A stretch of 64,000 nt of DNA, taken from Xenopus tropicalis (lineage: Eukaryota; Chordata; Amphibia; Anura; Pipidae). The stretch lies in the NCBI RefSeq assembly GCF_000004195.4, contig NC_030683.2:70217764-70281763 (forward strand), in the 5' to 3' direction. A model generated the notes under the pieces. The model saw nothing but the letters and a program-made list of their open reading frames with translations. It was not told where the DNA came from and did no database searches. Positions within the stretch are counted from its first letter, which is position 1. The number at the start of each line of letters is the position of its first letter. The position numbers and the translations under genes are program-made. Of the stretch, positions 11,713-24,472 are shown in pieces.

Positions 11713-14145
11713 CTCACCTCTAAATTAGTCTGACAATACACACTGTATAGAAATCTTCATATACAGTCTATAAAGTTCATAGCTGGATTAAGTTCCAGAC
11801 CCAAAGAAGATAATTCCACTCTGGGATTAGTCCAGACTAAGGTAACTTGCAGAATATTATATGAGGAAAGTGGAGTGAAGCATTACCAATAATGTTGCTC
11901 ATAGCAGCCAATCAGATGCTTTGCTTTTCTAACTGTTGAAATCTAAAGGCTGATTAATTGCCCTGGGCATCATCACCAGTAATGCTTCACTCCACTTTTT
12001 ACACAGCATGATAAATATACCCCTTAGTCTTTGAGTGCCCATTTTTTAAAAATAGTTTGATAAGATCATAAACAGTTCCTATGAAAGCTGTTGAATCGCT
12101 ATTGCTCACAGAACATAATATTTTCCAAACCATAATTAAATTTAATAAACTAATATAGATGGTGGGATCAAGAGTCACAATATGTTTATATGTCTGATAG
12201 CCTACTCTAATATATGTCACTTTAGGATGAGTGCTTATGACCCTTTAGGATCTACTGTTCATGCATTTGAGCATATTTTACTCTGTTGGAACCCAATGCA
12301 CACTCGAACAGCCAACTACAGTATATACCATTATGTTCCAGTATGAACAGGTTATTTTAACCTTATGGTCAGGGAAGAGTAGCATTTAACCAACAAAGGG
12401 GATAAGCTAAAAAATTTCTCTAGGCAACTTTTTTTCATCTTACTTAAGCTAACATTTCTATTGAAGCATTTGGGAATTTGTACTGAAATCTTAACAGGAT
12501 AAAACGACTTATGGAGGAATGTAATTTCAGGTGCACAAGTCCAGTAATCCTGAGCAAGCTCAGTAAGTTAATATTTACTGCATAAAAGCACAAATCTCCT
12601 TAGCTGCCATGAATTACTAGACTAGACTGTCTTGTCTAAAAGATGTCTTATTTGAAAGGTACTGTGTACTAACCAGTGTGTAAAGGGAGATCCAATGTAA
12701 TGAATTGTAACTAGGGGCTCCTGATATAATTAGCAAAATAGTAATCTATCTATCTATCATCATTAGATCTTTATATCATTTATAGCCATCTACATGCATT
12801 ATGATAAAGACAAAATATCACAAGTTATTATTCTGAAATATATAAATCATACCACCAAATTTCTCCTCACCTTGATTTATCCAGCTAAATGCTATAAGTA
12901 AAAGATAATAATAAAACTATCTTCATTTCTCATTCACAATTTTGCATTATTGGGAGTTGCTACACACAAAAAAGTTCATTTTGCAGGCATATAATCTGAA
13001 GGTAAAGTTTTATAAATTGAAACATCATAGCCTGGATTTTGCATGTTGATCCAAACATTACCATGTATATTCTGAAACACAACCTAAGTCAATTCACTTA
13101 CAAGCAAAATACAGATTTGTGTCAGACAAGAGCCAAGAACAGATGCAGCGACATAGAACTTCTATATATAGAGGAATTGAAAGACTGTTTAAGAAGACCA
13201 TCCCACACAGTAGTTATATCTAATGACATGCCCAAAACGAACTGACAATTGCCCCTCCCAATGGAGACACTGAAAACTGTACAGAGCTGCAGAGACATTC
13301 GGGCACATTGCAAGAAGAGGTGTAATTGTAACCCTTGCTTTCCCCACATCTGGCAGCATAGAAAACAGCAGGACCCCAGAATGGACTAAATGCAAAAAAC
13401 CCAAACACTTTACAGGCTGGACTGGATGTAATCCAACCCCCAACTTGACAAAATCAGGTCTAATGCATGTGTGCCACAAAACAGAATCGACCAATGATTC
13501 AATGATTCAAAACCCACAAAATGGGACATCCTATTGGGTCACTCTGGGCATGGAGGAATGGCCCAGTGGTCACCAGCTATTTTCCTGTTAACTTAATACA
13601 TGTGTATTTTGTATAAGTTGTTTCAAAATGCCTGGGGAGGCATAATTAGGTTTATCTTAATATTTAACAACATCATACCATATTGTATATATTGAGGCAT
13701 TTCCTGGGAAGGTGAAGCTCTGAGTGATTTAAAAAGTCTACACTCTTTTTCCAAGAAAAAGTTTGTCTATGCAAACATAGAAAGTCCACAATAATACACC
13801 TAAAAATTCCTACTACTGTAGTAAATCTTTCTCTAAATGTACCCACAAACAATTGCCTCAGTAGAGATAACATAGAGATGGTCCAGTTCCTAATATTAAA
13901 GTGTACAATTGCTAATAACCAATGCATGCTGGAAAATGTTAATGCACCCAGTATGGGTCCATATCAATTGCAAATACTGACCCAAACAAGAATTTCCACC
14001 CCGAAACAACAATGATGGGGTGATTTTAATTTGCCTTAAACCTGATAATTCAAGCCCTAAGGTTTATGGCACACATTGTATTTTATCTGCCTGTAGCCAT
14101 TAGCCTTAGCTTTTGACCTGTCCCATACTGGGGAACCTGTCCATT
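11713..14145. other. Mostly unassigned; decayed reading frames at 13.0-13.5 kb
   Basis: A (CTAT)n microsatellite lies near 12745-12757. Plus-strand fragments at 13039-13480 have amino-acid-like composition, with a possible CKKPKHFTGWTGC cluster in one frame. I could not match them to a family, and they may be an old element remnant. Confidence 0.35.
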
Positions 14146-15065
14146 TGTAACATAGTAACATAGTAAGTTGGGTTGAAAAAAGACATACGTCCATCACGTT
14201 CAACCATAATGCCTATATATAACCTGCCTAACTTCTAGTTGATCCAGAGGAAGGCAAAAAAACCCCATCTGAAGCCTCTCTAATTTGCCGCAGAGGGGAA
14301 AAAATTCCTTCCTGACTCCAAGATGGCAATCGGATCAGTCCCTGGATCAACTTGTACTAAGAGCTATCTCCCATAACCCTGTATTCCCTCACTTGTACTG
14401 AGAGCTATCTCCCATAACCCTGTATTCCCTCACTTGTACTAAGAGCTATCTCCCATAACCCTGTATTCCCTCACTTGCTAAGAATCCATCTAGCCCCTTC
14501 TTAAAGCTATATAATGTATCAGCCAGCACGACTGATTCGGGGAGGTAATTCCACAACTTCACAGCTCTCACAGTAAAAAATCCTTTCCGAATATTTAAAC
14601 GGAACCTCCCTTCTTCTAAACGGAGTGGGTGCCCTCGTGTCCGTTGGAAGGACCTACTGGTAAATAAAACATTAGAAAGGTTATTATATGATCCCCTTAT
14701 ATATTTATACATAGTTATCATGTCACCTCTTAAGCGCCTCTTCTCCAGTGTAAACAGACCCAACTTGGCCAGTCTTTCTTCATAACTGAGACTTTCCATA
14801 CCCTTTACCAGCTTAGTTGCCCTTCTCTGGACCCTCTCTAACTCAATAATGTCCCGTTTGAGCACTGGAGACCAGAACTGAACAGCATATTCTAGATGGG
14901 GCCTTACCAGCACTCTGTAAAGGGGAAGAATAACACCCTCCTCCCGTGAATCTATACCCCTTTTAATACAGCTCAAAACCTTGTTTGTAATCAGGAAGGT
15001 TTGTTCTACCACATTCAGTATGATGGCAAGGCCCAAAGTTTGCAACAGTTTGGTGGCAGGCACCT
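14146..15065 (-). mobile_element. CR1-like LINE, 3' end of ORF2 and 3' UTR
   Basis: The minus-strand frame 14446-15063 is the region after the reverse transcriptase: [65 protein letters not shown]. It runs into a 3' UTR ending GGGTTGAAAAAAGACATACG when read on plus. It is truncated at its 5' end near 15065. Confidence 0.9.
14351..14477. repeat. Three tandem ~42-bp units in the LINE 3' UTR
   Basis: The unit begins CTTGTACTAAGAGCTATCTC and includes CATAACCCTGTATTCCCT. Three near-identical copies lie end to end. Confidence 0.85.
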
Positions 15066-16879
15066 CAGCATCCCCAATACCACAGGCTTTTTAAAATAGA
15101 AGGTTTAACAAGATTTGCAAATAAGTTCACCAAGTAATAACAGCATCCAAAACACAAATTGGGGCAAACTATGTATCCTTTTATCTGAATCATCAGGTTG
15201 CTGCCCGGTCATTTCACAGTTGCACACTGGTTAAATAGGTCTGTGGTGAAACAACTTGGATTGTAGCAGTCAGCAAAATTGTCTTGAATTTAAAAATATA
15301 AAATTGACTGAAATTAGTAACCTGGGATAGATTGACACTGACAATGCAGCTGCTAATGCTACATAACACTCACAGGCTAAACAGAGATTAGCCTTCAGCT
15401 ATTTTAATAGGTGCAATAAAAGATTTGCACAGTGAGAGTTGTGAACTTTTTGCCAGATGCCAGAAGTAGCTTTTCCCTGTCTCTTGCATGGCTTACACTG
15501 GGCTCTTCTATTTTTGGGATGGGCTTCTGCAGTATGTTGGGATAGTTTGAAAATGTGTATGAGAGGTTTTTCATGAACCAGTGCATAATTCTTTATGACA
15601 GAGATTTAATATTAGAAATATCAACTGAAGTAGGTTGATGATCTGATAAACCCCATGTTTATTGGCCTAAACACATCCAAAGAATTTCCAACTGATTCCA
15701 TGGCCAGAATGGGGCTTTTACTAAGTGATAATAAGCTAATATATAATATCACAGTCTTTGCCATTATCTGATTATCACTGCATTATATGATGTACTTTTA
15801 TAATTAACAGAGTGCATCAAGCTCTGGATTGTACTATACACAGTACCATTGTATATTGTCCTTTTATAGTATTTGAAGATCAGATTGATTTTTGTTTGGA
15901 GGCACCCATCCTTTGGTACTGCCTTGGTTTTATTGGGTTAGGATAATTTTGGGTAATAAATATTGTGTTTTACAAAGTTCAAACAACTTACTGCCTAAAT
16001 GAATTACCACAGGTCTCTGCACTACATTTTAGAGCACCGGGACCTGCGGCCACCTCCATGAATACAGCTCTGCCTACATTTAGCAGTTCTGTACTCATGG
16101 GGAGTGACAGGCATATAGGTCTCCCCTTCTAACTACTAACTAATTTGTGCATCAATTAGGCTTGCAAATTAGGGGGTGGTGATGGCCGCACAAGATCTCT
16201 GCACTTAGCATTTGCCCTACTGTAGGTACAGGACAGGGCTTGTCTGCAGTGTCCAACATTGTGCTCTGCACCTTGCTTGGCTAGAGTTGCCAGTCCCTGA
16301 GCAGAAGTTCTCTCTGCTTGAGCACACTTTTGTCCAGGGTCTTTGTAAATGACTCCCATTATCTTAATTTTACTGTACTGCATTTCTCTTGTGGTTTTCT
16401 TTCATAGTTAGTGTTATTTGTTGTAGTGGAGTTGAAGTGTAGAGCATGGTTTTGTATAGAATTATATTGGAGGCCTGCATAATAATTCCTGGCTTCATTG
16501 TACAGATTAAAACCTTGTAGGATACTCCCTATTAGCTCAACATGAGTAATCACACACAGACACATAAAACACGATCATGGAAGCCACGCTACTATTACAG
16601 TTCTATGAATAGCCACATAGTGGTGAATCCTTTGCTATATTACATTGAGCATATTAGTTAACATCTGCCATACAAATACTTTCATCAATCATTGAACTCC
16701 AGATGTGGATTCCATGTTTGCAGAGCAATTGGTATGCTATAATACATTACACGTACTGCACATAGCACTCAGAAAGCAGCATCATTTATTTACTACATAA
16801 TAGAAGAAATTGTCTCAGCTCAGACATATAACATACAGAAATCTGGTGCCCTGTTAGGCCAGAAGCGGGGGCAGGCAGC
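15066..16879. other. Non-coding, no recognised element
   Basis: No element ends or convincing reading frame. Short frames at 15404-15586 and 16156-16565 have no family resemblance. Confidence 0.4.
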
Positions 16880-17820
16880 AGAGATGTGGGGTTGGGTCTC
16901 CTTGGATGTTATTTCCAGTGGCCTCAAATCAGGTGCTCATTTTTGAATTCCCGGCTTGAAGCTTTAGCTCAGGGGTCGGGAACCTTTTTGGCTGAGAGAG
17001 CCATAAACACCACATATTTTGAAATGTAATTCCGTGAGAACCATACAATATGATTGGCCGCGGATGCTGCGGGGCAAGGTAGGGTGGGACCCAAGGATGC
17101 CAGATGTGATGCGGAGGAGGGCGTGGCCTGCACTTGGCGGATAGAAGACGTGGTTTAAGGCTTAGAACACGTCTTCTATCCGCCGAGCGCAGGGGCAAGG
17201 TAGGGTGGGTGCCAAGGATGGCGGATGCGGAGAAGGGCGTGCAGGGGCGCTTCTGCCATCAGGCAGCAGAAGCGCCCCAGTTACCAGGGGCGGCAAAGGG
17301 GAGCAATTGCGCTCTCTGCACTAGCGATCTCACCGCCCCCGGACCCGCTCCTGCACTCAGAAGGTAAGCGCTGGGGAGCGGGGGGGGGCGGCATCCAGGA
17401 GCCGCCGCAGGCGGCGATATGTCCGGAATCGCCCCTGAGGGCGTGGCCTGTGCTCGGTGGATAGAAGACGTGTTCTACGGCTTAGAACACGTCGTCTATC
17501 CGCCGAGCGCAGGCCACACCCCCCCCCGTTATTTTTTATTAAAGATTTGGCAGTGAGTCAGATGCAGCCATCAAAAGAGCCACATCTGGCTCCCGAGCCA
17601 TAGGTTCCCTACCCCTGCTTTAGCTGCTTCAAAACCATGTGTACTGCAAAACAAAGCCTCCTGTAGTCTATTTGTCCACTAGTAGTCATAGTGACTACCA
17701 ATAGATAATCAGGGCCCATATTTGTCACCCACAGGATAATTTTTCATGCTTGTGTTGCTCTTCATCTCTTTTTACATTTGAGCGTGGCTCATGGATGAAA
17801 ACATTTGGGGACCCCTGATA
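16880..17820. mobile_element. hAT-type MITE (family of 935-1227), split by a second hAT element
   Basis: The flanking halves 16885-16969 and 17618-17820 match the MITE at 935-1227 (CCTTGGATGTTATTTCCAG, GCTTGTGTTGCTC). The right end is GGGGACCCCTG. The insertion at 16970-17617 separates them. Confidence 0.8.
16970..17617. mobile_element. Nested GC-rich hAT element, 648 bp, perfect 8-bp target duplication
   Basis: The ends CAGGGGTCGGGAACC and GGTTCCCTACCCCTG are inverted copies. CTTTAGCT lies at both borders (16962-16969, 17618-17625). Inside, two hairpins share GATAGAAGACGTG and CACGTCTTCTATC-like arms (17138-17185 and 17459-17506). No transposase frame remains. The frames at 16929-17464 are repeat. 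Confidence 0.93.
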
Positions 17821-17940
17821 TAAACTATATTAGTCTTTCTGAAACAAACATACAAATTTTACCAGTGCACGGCAACAGTAAATTATATTTTAAATAATTT
17901 AAAACACATTTTTGGGTGTCATTGTTCTTTTAAAGGTGGG
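17821..17940. mobile_element. T2-type MITE, right end only
   Basis: CTTTCTGAAACAAAC through TTTTGGGTGTCATTGTTCTT matches the right half of the T2 MITE at 9418-9851. The left half is absent. Confidence 0.65.
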
Positions 17941-18677
17941 GGATTACACTTCTAATGGATAGTGAATGAGCAGGCAGTACCAAGGGTGGGAGAGGAGTAG
18001 CTGGGGTGGAGGGATGCTGCAGGCACCAGTACTGCTTGCCTGGCTCTGGTGCTTCCCCTCTTTTTTAAAACCACACCCCCTGCTTGCTTGCCTTTACCCC
18101 AAACATTCAGTTAAATCTATGCCTGAGTAAAGTAGCAGGTAAAGAACAGACCTAAGTGTACAGGGACAGAGAGAAGTAGGGAATGTGTGGTTTTAGAAAA
18201 GGGGCACAGACGGGTCCTGTAGAGGGTCAGGTAACAACACAAAAGTGGGTTCCCTGCAGGTAGGATATTTAGATGCAGGTATAGATGCAGGTCTGCGTGT
18301 CAGGTTGTAGGCCGTTATATTCCTTATCTTATATTAACTATGTTATATTTTACTCCTTTAAAAATATTTAAAACTTTTTTTTTCCCCTGCCCAACTCTGA
18401 TGGGCCACTGGTCCAGGTCTCAAAAACTGGTTCTGCACAGGACTCTAGCACAGACACTTTAATAAAACTGCCACTTTTAATAATGTATCTAAAACTTCTG
18501 CCTCTTCTTCCTACCCCTAGCACAATTATTTATTGACTTTCTAATGATTAGGAATTAAATCAATAAACCCTCAAGCAGGACTCTTGCATGAAATAGCAAT
18601 AGCAATAGCAGTCAATGATACTTGGTGTAATTACCATTTCTTATAATGGTCACACAAAATGACCCAATGGACACTAA
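17941..18677. other. Non-coding, no recognised element
   Basis: No repeat ends or coding signal recognised. Confidence 0.35.
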
Positions 18678-19048
18678 GGGGCCGATTTACTAATCCACGA
18701 ACGGATCGAAAGCGTCCGAATGCATTTTTTTCGTAATGATCGGTATTTCGCGATTTTTTCATCGCCGTCGCGACTTTTTTGTAAATTATCGCAACTTTTT
18801 CGTAGCCGTTACGACTTGCACGAATTGTTGCGACTTTTTTGTAGCCGCCACAAAAAAATCTGAAAGGTTTGCCCGCCATTTACTAGTGCTCAATACGAAA
18901 AAGTTGCGACAATTCGCGCAAGTCGCAACGGCTACGAAAAAGTTGCGACGCAGACGAAAAAAATCACAAAAATAGGAAAAAGTCGCAAAATGTTTGTTTC
19001 CAATTCGATTTTTTCCCATTCGGATTCGTGGATTAGTAAATCAGCCCC
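18678..19048. mobile_element. Foldback MITE, TIR GGGGC(C/T)GATTTACTAA
   Basis: The ends GGGGCCGATTTACTAATCC and GGATTAGTAAATCAGCCCC are inverted copies, with CACGAA and TTCGTG just inside. The interior is repeats of GCTACGAAAAAGTTGCGAC. The frames on both strands at 18631-19019 are this repeat. Flanks TAA and CAA are a possible 3-bp duplication with one mismatch. Confidence 0.75.
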
Positions 19049-19149
19049 CAAGTATCCATCCTGGATCTAAGCAACAGAATATTTACTAACTCCAGAAAAA
19101 AACATACTAAAGTTATGTCTATGAAGATTTTCATTCATCCAGGTCATGG

Positions 19150-19330
19150 TATATCTAGTATAAATAAATTTAAAGCAACTGGACTTGTTAAGTAATCATT
19201 GAAGACGTTTCACTACTCATCCGAGCAGCTTCTTCAGTTCAACTGAAGAAGCTGCTCGGATGAGTAGTGAAACGTCTTCAATGATTACTTAACAAGTCCA
19301 GTTGCTTTAAATTTATTTATACTAGATATA
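19150..19330. mobile_element. Penelope-like terminal repeats as a near-perfect palindrome, with hammerhead-like core
   Basis: Two ~90-bp arms are inverted copies joined at 19240 with no spacer. Each arm carries CTGAAGA (plus strand 19243-19249), a GCTGCTC/GAGTAGT stem and GAAACGTC (19269-19276). That is the order of a hammerhead ribozyme core. Penelope-like retroelements are known to carry such motifs. Upstream helix I sequence is missing because the palindrome centre falls there. Confidence 0.7.
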
Positions 19331-20379
19331 CTAAAGTTATGCACACTTTTTCAGAGGATTTCCATTTTGAGGAAGATTAGCATCTTGTGTATTGCTGATA
19401 TTGACAACTTGCCTGCAGAATGCTCACTTGCTCATAGTATAATATATACACAGGCAGGTCTTTATGGAAATGTTATGAGCATGAAAGTGCAGGTTAACCA
19501 AATGTATGGAAGTACTGCCATCTGCAGGCAAAACCCCTGATGTGCAAATCATGCACCTTATAAGATTTTCCGCAACACAGCTGTAACAAATGCCCATGTC
19601 AGTACAACCCAAGTCCCAGCAGCATTCTTTTACACTGCACTTACACTGCATTCAGGTTATATAGCAGAAAGAACCCATAGCTACCACTTAACTCCTTTTT
19701 AAACAGAGTGTAAACCCAAACATTTTCCTAATGCAAAAAAAATAAATTTAAGCAACTTTCCATTACTGATTAAAAGTGTTAAATGGTTTTTGTTCTGAGG
19801 AAAAACATGTCACCTGCCCAATGCATTGGGCTACAGGCTGATCATCTTAAGAATGGATTTTGTAAGGGTGAAAATAATTTCCAGAAACAACACATTATTA
19901 AAGCAGCATGTTTGGGGTCTCTACAACAACATGGAACTTTGGATAGCACAGGCAAGGAAGTGCGTGTGTGCCTTGATGTGCGAGTGCAGTGTGACCAGAT
20001 CTCTGGAGAGCAAAGTCCCAGAATCCATCACTTCATAATTAAATAAGGCGAGGGAGGGTTAGATCATTCCATGAACATAAGGATGGGTGGGGAAATGATC
20101 CCTGCATATGAGAAAACTAAAAACAAGAACAAATATGCTTACTTTAGGAATTTCAGATGGTGTTTAAACACCTTTTTTGGCATATGCCCAACCTAAAATA
20201 ATCTTCAATTAACTTTTTTTTTTTAATTTAGCTTTATGCTAGGCATCTTCTAGTTTAAAATTTTTGGGTCCAATTTACCCATGCACCCAGGCAGTGGTTT
20301 GAATGAGAAAAACAGAAGAAGGTCTGAATAGAAATGTAAGTAAAACAAAAAAAGTTGAAACAATAAAATTTTATAGCCT

Positions 20380-20660
20380 TATTAGTAGGGAATCCAGCAT
20401 TCATTTCAGGATTCGGCCTTTTTTGTCAGGATTGAGCGAATCCATGTGCCAGGCTAAACCAAATCAGACGCCTTAAAAACACAGAAGTTAAACATTTTTC
20501 ACCGGGTGTGAAGCGCACAGTTCTCTTTGTTCCTTTAATCACCTTATTTGCAAATGCAAATCAGGATTTGGTTTAGTATTTGGCAGAATCATTCATGAAA
20601 GATCGGGGGTTCGTCTGAATCCCAAAATAGTCGATTTGGAGCAGAAAAATAATTTTTTTA
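20380..20660. repeat. Probable diverged MITE (GATTCGG-type)
   Basis: GGATTCGGCC and GGATTTGGTTTAGTATTTGGC resemble the ends of the MITE at 42611-42848, but I cannot define clean borders. Confidence 0.35.
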
Positions 20661-20690
20661 TCTGGTAATAAAAAGTTTATTCCTGACGTG

Positions 20691-21117
20691 TTAAAGGAAC
20701 AGTAACACCAAAAAATTCAAGTGTATAAAAGAAATTCCAATATAATGCACTGCTGCCCTGCACTGGTACAACTGGTGTGTTTGCCTCAGAAACACTACTA
20801 TGGTTTATATAAAGAATGCAGCTGTGTAGCCATGGGGGCAGCCATTCAAAGGAGAAAAGGCACAGGCACTTAGCAGATAACAGATAAAACACTATTGTAT
20901 TCTACAGAGCTTATCTGTTATCTGCTATGTAACCTGTGCCTTTTCTCCTTTTTCCTAGCTTGAATGGCTGCCCCCGGGGCTACACACCAGCTTATTTATA
21001 TAAACTATAGTAGTGTCACTGTAGCAAACACACAACTTTTACCAGTGCAGGGCAACAGTACATTATATTTTATTTACTTTAAAACTCTTTAATTTTTTGG
21101 TGTTACTGTTTCTTTAA
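20691..21117. mobile_element. T2-type MITE (TTAA ends)
   Basis: It runs from TTAAAGGAACAGTAACACC to GTGTTACTGTTTCTTTAA, with the internal foldback around GCCATGGGGGCAGCCATTC and its complement. Confidence 0.87.
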
Positions 21118-21936
21118 CCTAGGCCTCCATTATTAGTAACACATGAAACAGGTAACCTACCTTGACTAATAGTTCCCTGCTCCCAATAGTCCAGTCATCT
21201 GTAGTATTTTTATTAAACATAGTATGACCTTTAATTTCTCCCCTATTAAAACAGGAAAAATAACTAAATGAATACATTCTCTCTATAGATTGTCTCTAAC
21301 AACCAGATGCCTGATGGCAACAAAATGGACACCTTTGTCTCCTACAATAGAGATAGAAAAACTTAGCATTGCTTAACATCAAACTACACAAATTTGAAAA
21401 AGTATGGAAAATATGGTTCTAGATTGTCACTAAACATTTTAGCAAATTTTCAGCAAATACAAAAATCCGATTTGCTATTTGTGGCACTTTTCAATTGTGA
21501 TTTTAGCAATATGACAGGGCTAAAAAGGAAGAAACTCACTTATAGCATCTGTTTGAAGATTTGATTTAATAAATATTGTGTTATAATCCAGTTATTAAAG
21601 GAATATTAAATGTAATGTAAAATAGGATTATCCACCATATTATCATGTGATATGGTCTCCAGAACAGCCCTAAAATTTATTTTAATTGTATGTTGTCCTT
21701 TGAAAATGAGCGCTTTTTAAATGCTTAGCAAACAATTTTAACTTTTTGTTGGCCAAAGTGAAAAGGTTGCCACCATGTAACCAGCATCATATACACATTT
21801 GACATTTTTCTCTCTTACATTTGAATAAAACTGCAAATTTCCTTCCTTTAGAAATAAACTAGGTAAACAATTCATGCATTTCATTGTCAACTGTTTGTTA
21901 TTAAGAAAACTGGGTCCTTTGTTTTTTATTTGCTAC
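21118..21936. other. Non-coding, no recognised element
   Basis: AT-rich, no element ends or coding signal recognised. Confidence 0.35.
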
Positions 21937-22074
21937 TACAGGTATAGGATCCATTATCCGGAAACCCATTATCCAGAAAGTTCAGAAACTTAGGGAGATC
22001 CAAATTATGGAAAGATCCCTTATCCGGAAAACTCCAGGTCCCTAACATTCTGGATAACAGGTCCCATACCTGTA
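21937..22074. mobile_element. TACAGGTAT-type MITE, short copy
   Basis: TACAGGTATAGGATCC and GGTCCCATACCTGTA are inverted ends, and TTATCCGGAAA recurs inside. The same family occurs at 50860, 53250, 56472 and 60467. Confidence 0.75.
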
Positions 22075-22259
22075 CTGGCTTTGGGCACCAGGGCTAACTG
22101 AACATTTAATGGTTGATGTGAAACTTCTGGTCCTCTTATAAATGGCAAAGATTTTACAAAAACGATAATTAATGAGGTTGTACTAAATCTTAGTGAAAAA
22201 GCTATTTAAGTAGAGTAGCTATTTAATAGAGTCCCACGCATACTACCACAAGAATCTAA

Positions 22260-24310
22260 ATAAAATACCCAAAAATTCCTTTATTAACGCAATATTTCTA
22301 CATTTCTCAAAAGGCACATTTTGGCAATGCCAACCCTCATTTGGGAAACAAATTGTAATTAAAAGGTTAACAATGTATATTCACAGCCATAATATTAGAA
22401 GGAACAATTTACAAAGAGTCCAGTCATTACAAAACCTTACATTTTTACAGCAGGGTTCATAGCTTTACACTATTAGCCAGTGTTTTCAAAGGAGAAGTTA
22501 AACTTTTATTAAAAAGTGCCTAAGATTTCTCTAAATGCCCCACAATGCCACATATGCCTTGCAAAATGTAAATAAAATATATGCCCATGTTTGTCCGACC
22601 TGCAGAGTTTTACTTCCTCAGCTGAGGAATGGGAGGGTGGAGATTCACTTTTGACCAGAAAGCAGCAGATTTCAGCTGTAGAAATACACAAAAGGAGCCT
22701 AAAGGAAAAGAGATGTGTGCTGTTGGGCTCTTTAAGAGAACTTTCAGGCAACAACTGAATAAAAGTTTACTCAAGAAAATGTAACTTTACACAGTTGAAC
22801 AGCCTAATAAAACATACATTAATAAGTGTTTATAACTAAATCCTTATTTTAACTTTAAAATGTCTGGCATTCTGGTACAATTTAAAATAGTCAATATGAA
22901 ACATATTAATATTTTATTTATCTACACAAGACTTGGAAAGTCCCCCGAGTGTTAAATGCTGGAAATGTATATACAAAAATGTTAAAAATCACCCTCTAAC
23001 TAATATTATAAGACTAAATCTTTTTAGATTCTAACCCTTTAGATAAGTTATTTCTCAGTGGGCTGAGGCCTTTCCATAGTATTTTCCATGCTGGTACTTT
23101 CATGATCAGCAGTATTTCTCAGTGACTAATAAGGGTCTCTCATGAATAACAACCACTCCCACTTTTTCGTACTTTTATTCCATTTAGAAGCTTTTTTTCA
23201 TAAATAGGCACACAGGATGAGAGGATCCTTGACAGACAGCATAAGTCAAATGCAGTATTTTCAACAGTGTCTTAGACTGAAGCTTTAGAGGGCCTAAGGG
23301 CCTGAGACTGGAGCAATTGATTGTACTTTCTAAAGGGCCACGGGGGAAGGAGAGCCAAGAACACTGTCTTATAACTTAGTCTTGTTTACCACTGCTATAA
23401 GTGCAAAGTCATTCAGTAAATCAGTACATAATGTCTTGCTACAACAGAAGTGCAACAGAAGTGTTTTCTATAAACTGTTTTAACTGAATTTTGTCAAAAC
23501 AGAGGTCTAGTTCTGAATTTTCTCATAGGAAGTCTAGACATCAACTTAACAGACTAACGTGTCCACCTAATCATTCCAAGGAATAACCAGCTTTTAGCCC
23601 TATACCCTCAAAAAAGTTAATAAAGCAAAAGAAAATGAACTGTGCAACCAAACTTAAGGCAAACTGCAGCACTTTCAGTATTTTTGAAAGCACACAAACA
23701 CACACGCACGCACTGCCCAAAAGACAATCAGTTGTTCTATATACTGTTCAGTAACAAACTGATTTTATAAACTTACACAAACACAACTACATTCTATAAT
23801 TCCAAATTTAGTAACATTTTATAAAAAAAAAAAAGGTTTATAAAATGATCTGAAAGCTCACAGTGACATAAAACAGTGGATTTGTTTCGTAGTTCAGTTA
23901 AAGGACTGTTCAGGTTTACATTGCACTTCCTTATTGCAGCTCCTTGTCCCCACTATTTCTTAGCAAATTTCCAAACTGGAGTGCACATCTTACTACAAGG
24001 CATCTTTGAGATTTCTCCCTGATAGAAACAAGGTTCAAGACTGAAAAATTTTCCAATCCTTTAACTGATGTATTAAGTCCTTTTCCAGTATGTAGGTCAA
24101 CAAATAATCATTAAAAGTGCCAACTGACAGTAAGGTATGCACGAAGAGACTGAGGAAAGAAATGGCTCAAAGCTCCTCCTCTTGTCTTATTGCAGAATTT
24201 CTTGACCAGTTATGTTACACTCCAGAAAAGTATTTTTTAAAAACAAAACATGTAAAAAAAAACAAAAACAAATGTTCTGTGTTTAAATATTCATATTTGC
24301 TGGATTTCCA
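22260..24310 (-). other. Probable st14 3' UTR
   Basis: This stretch follows the stop codon and lacks the MITEs that crowd the flanks, as expected for transcribed exon sequence. AATAAA occurs on the minus strand at 22279-22284, with a GT-rich stretch 25-45 bases beyond. Other AATAAA hexamers at about 22505 and 22916 could serve as earlier sites. A short CA repeat lies near 23691-23710. The exact end is inferred. Confidence 0.45.
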
Positions 24311-24472
24311 TTACAGGCCAGTTTTATCCCTGATCCAGTCTCTCATCATAGCGACTCTTGTGTAGACTCCAGGTTTGTTTCTTCTTGCACATCCTTCTCC
24401 CCAACTGACAATTCCAGCCAAGTACACCTTGTTGTTAAGCTCCACACTAGACAAGGGTCCTCCAGAGTCTCC
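24311..24472 (-). CDS. st14: st14 exon 19: catalytic serine and C-terminus
   Basis: The acceptor is TGTTTAG. The exon opens with [11 protein letters not shown] (catalytic S795) and continues [20 protein letters not shown], ending [10 protein letters not shown] and TAA at 24311-24313. Human ends RDWIKENTGV. It is in phase 0 with exon 18. Confidence 0.96.
   Translation of the reverse strand, partial: GDSGGPLSSVELNNKVYLAGIVSWGEGCARRNKPGVYTRVAMMRDWIRDKTGL

Noticed and set aside
17134..17464. GC-rich frames that look protein-like
   Set aside because: They lie wholly inside the nested hAT element and follow its hairpins.
18631..19019. Frames on both strands rich in FFVA/KKS repeats
   Set aside because: They are translations of the GCTACGAAAAA repeats of a foldback MITE.
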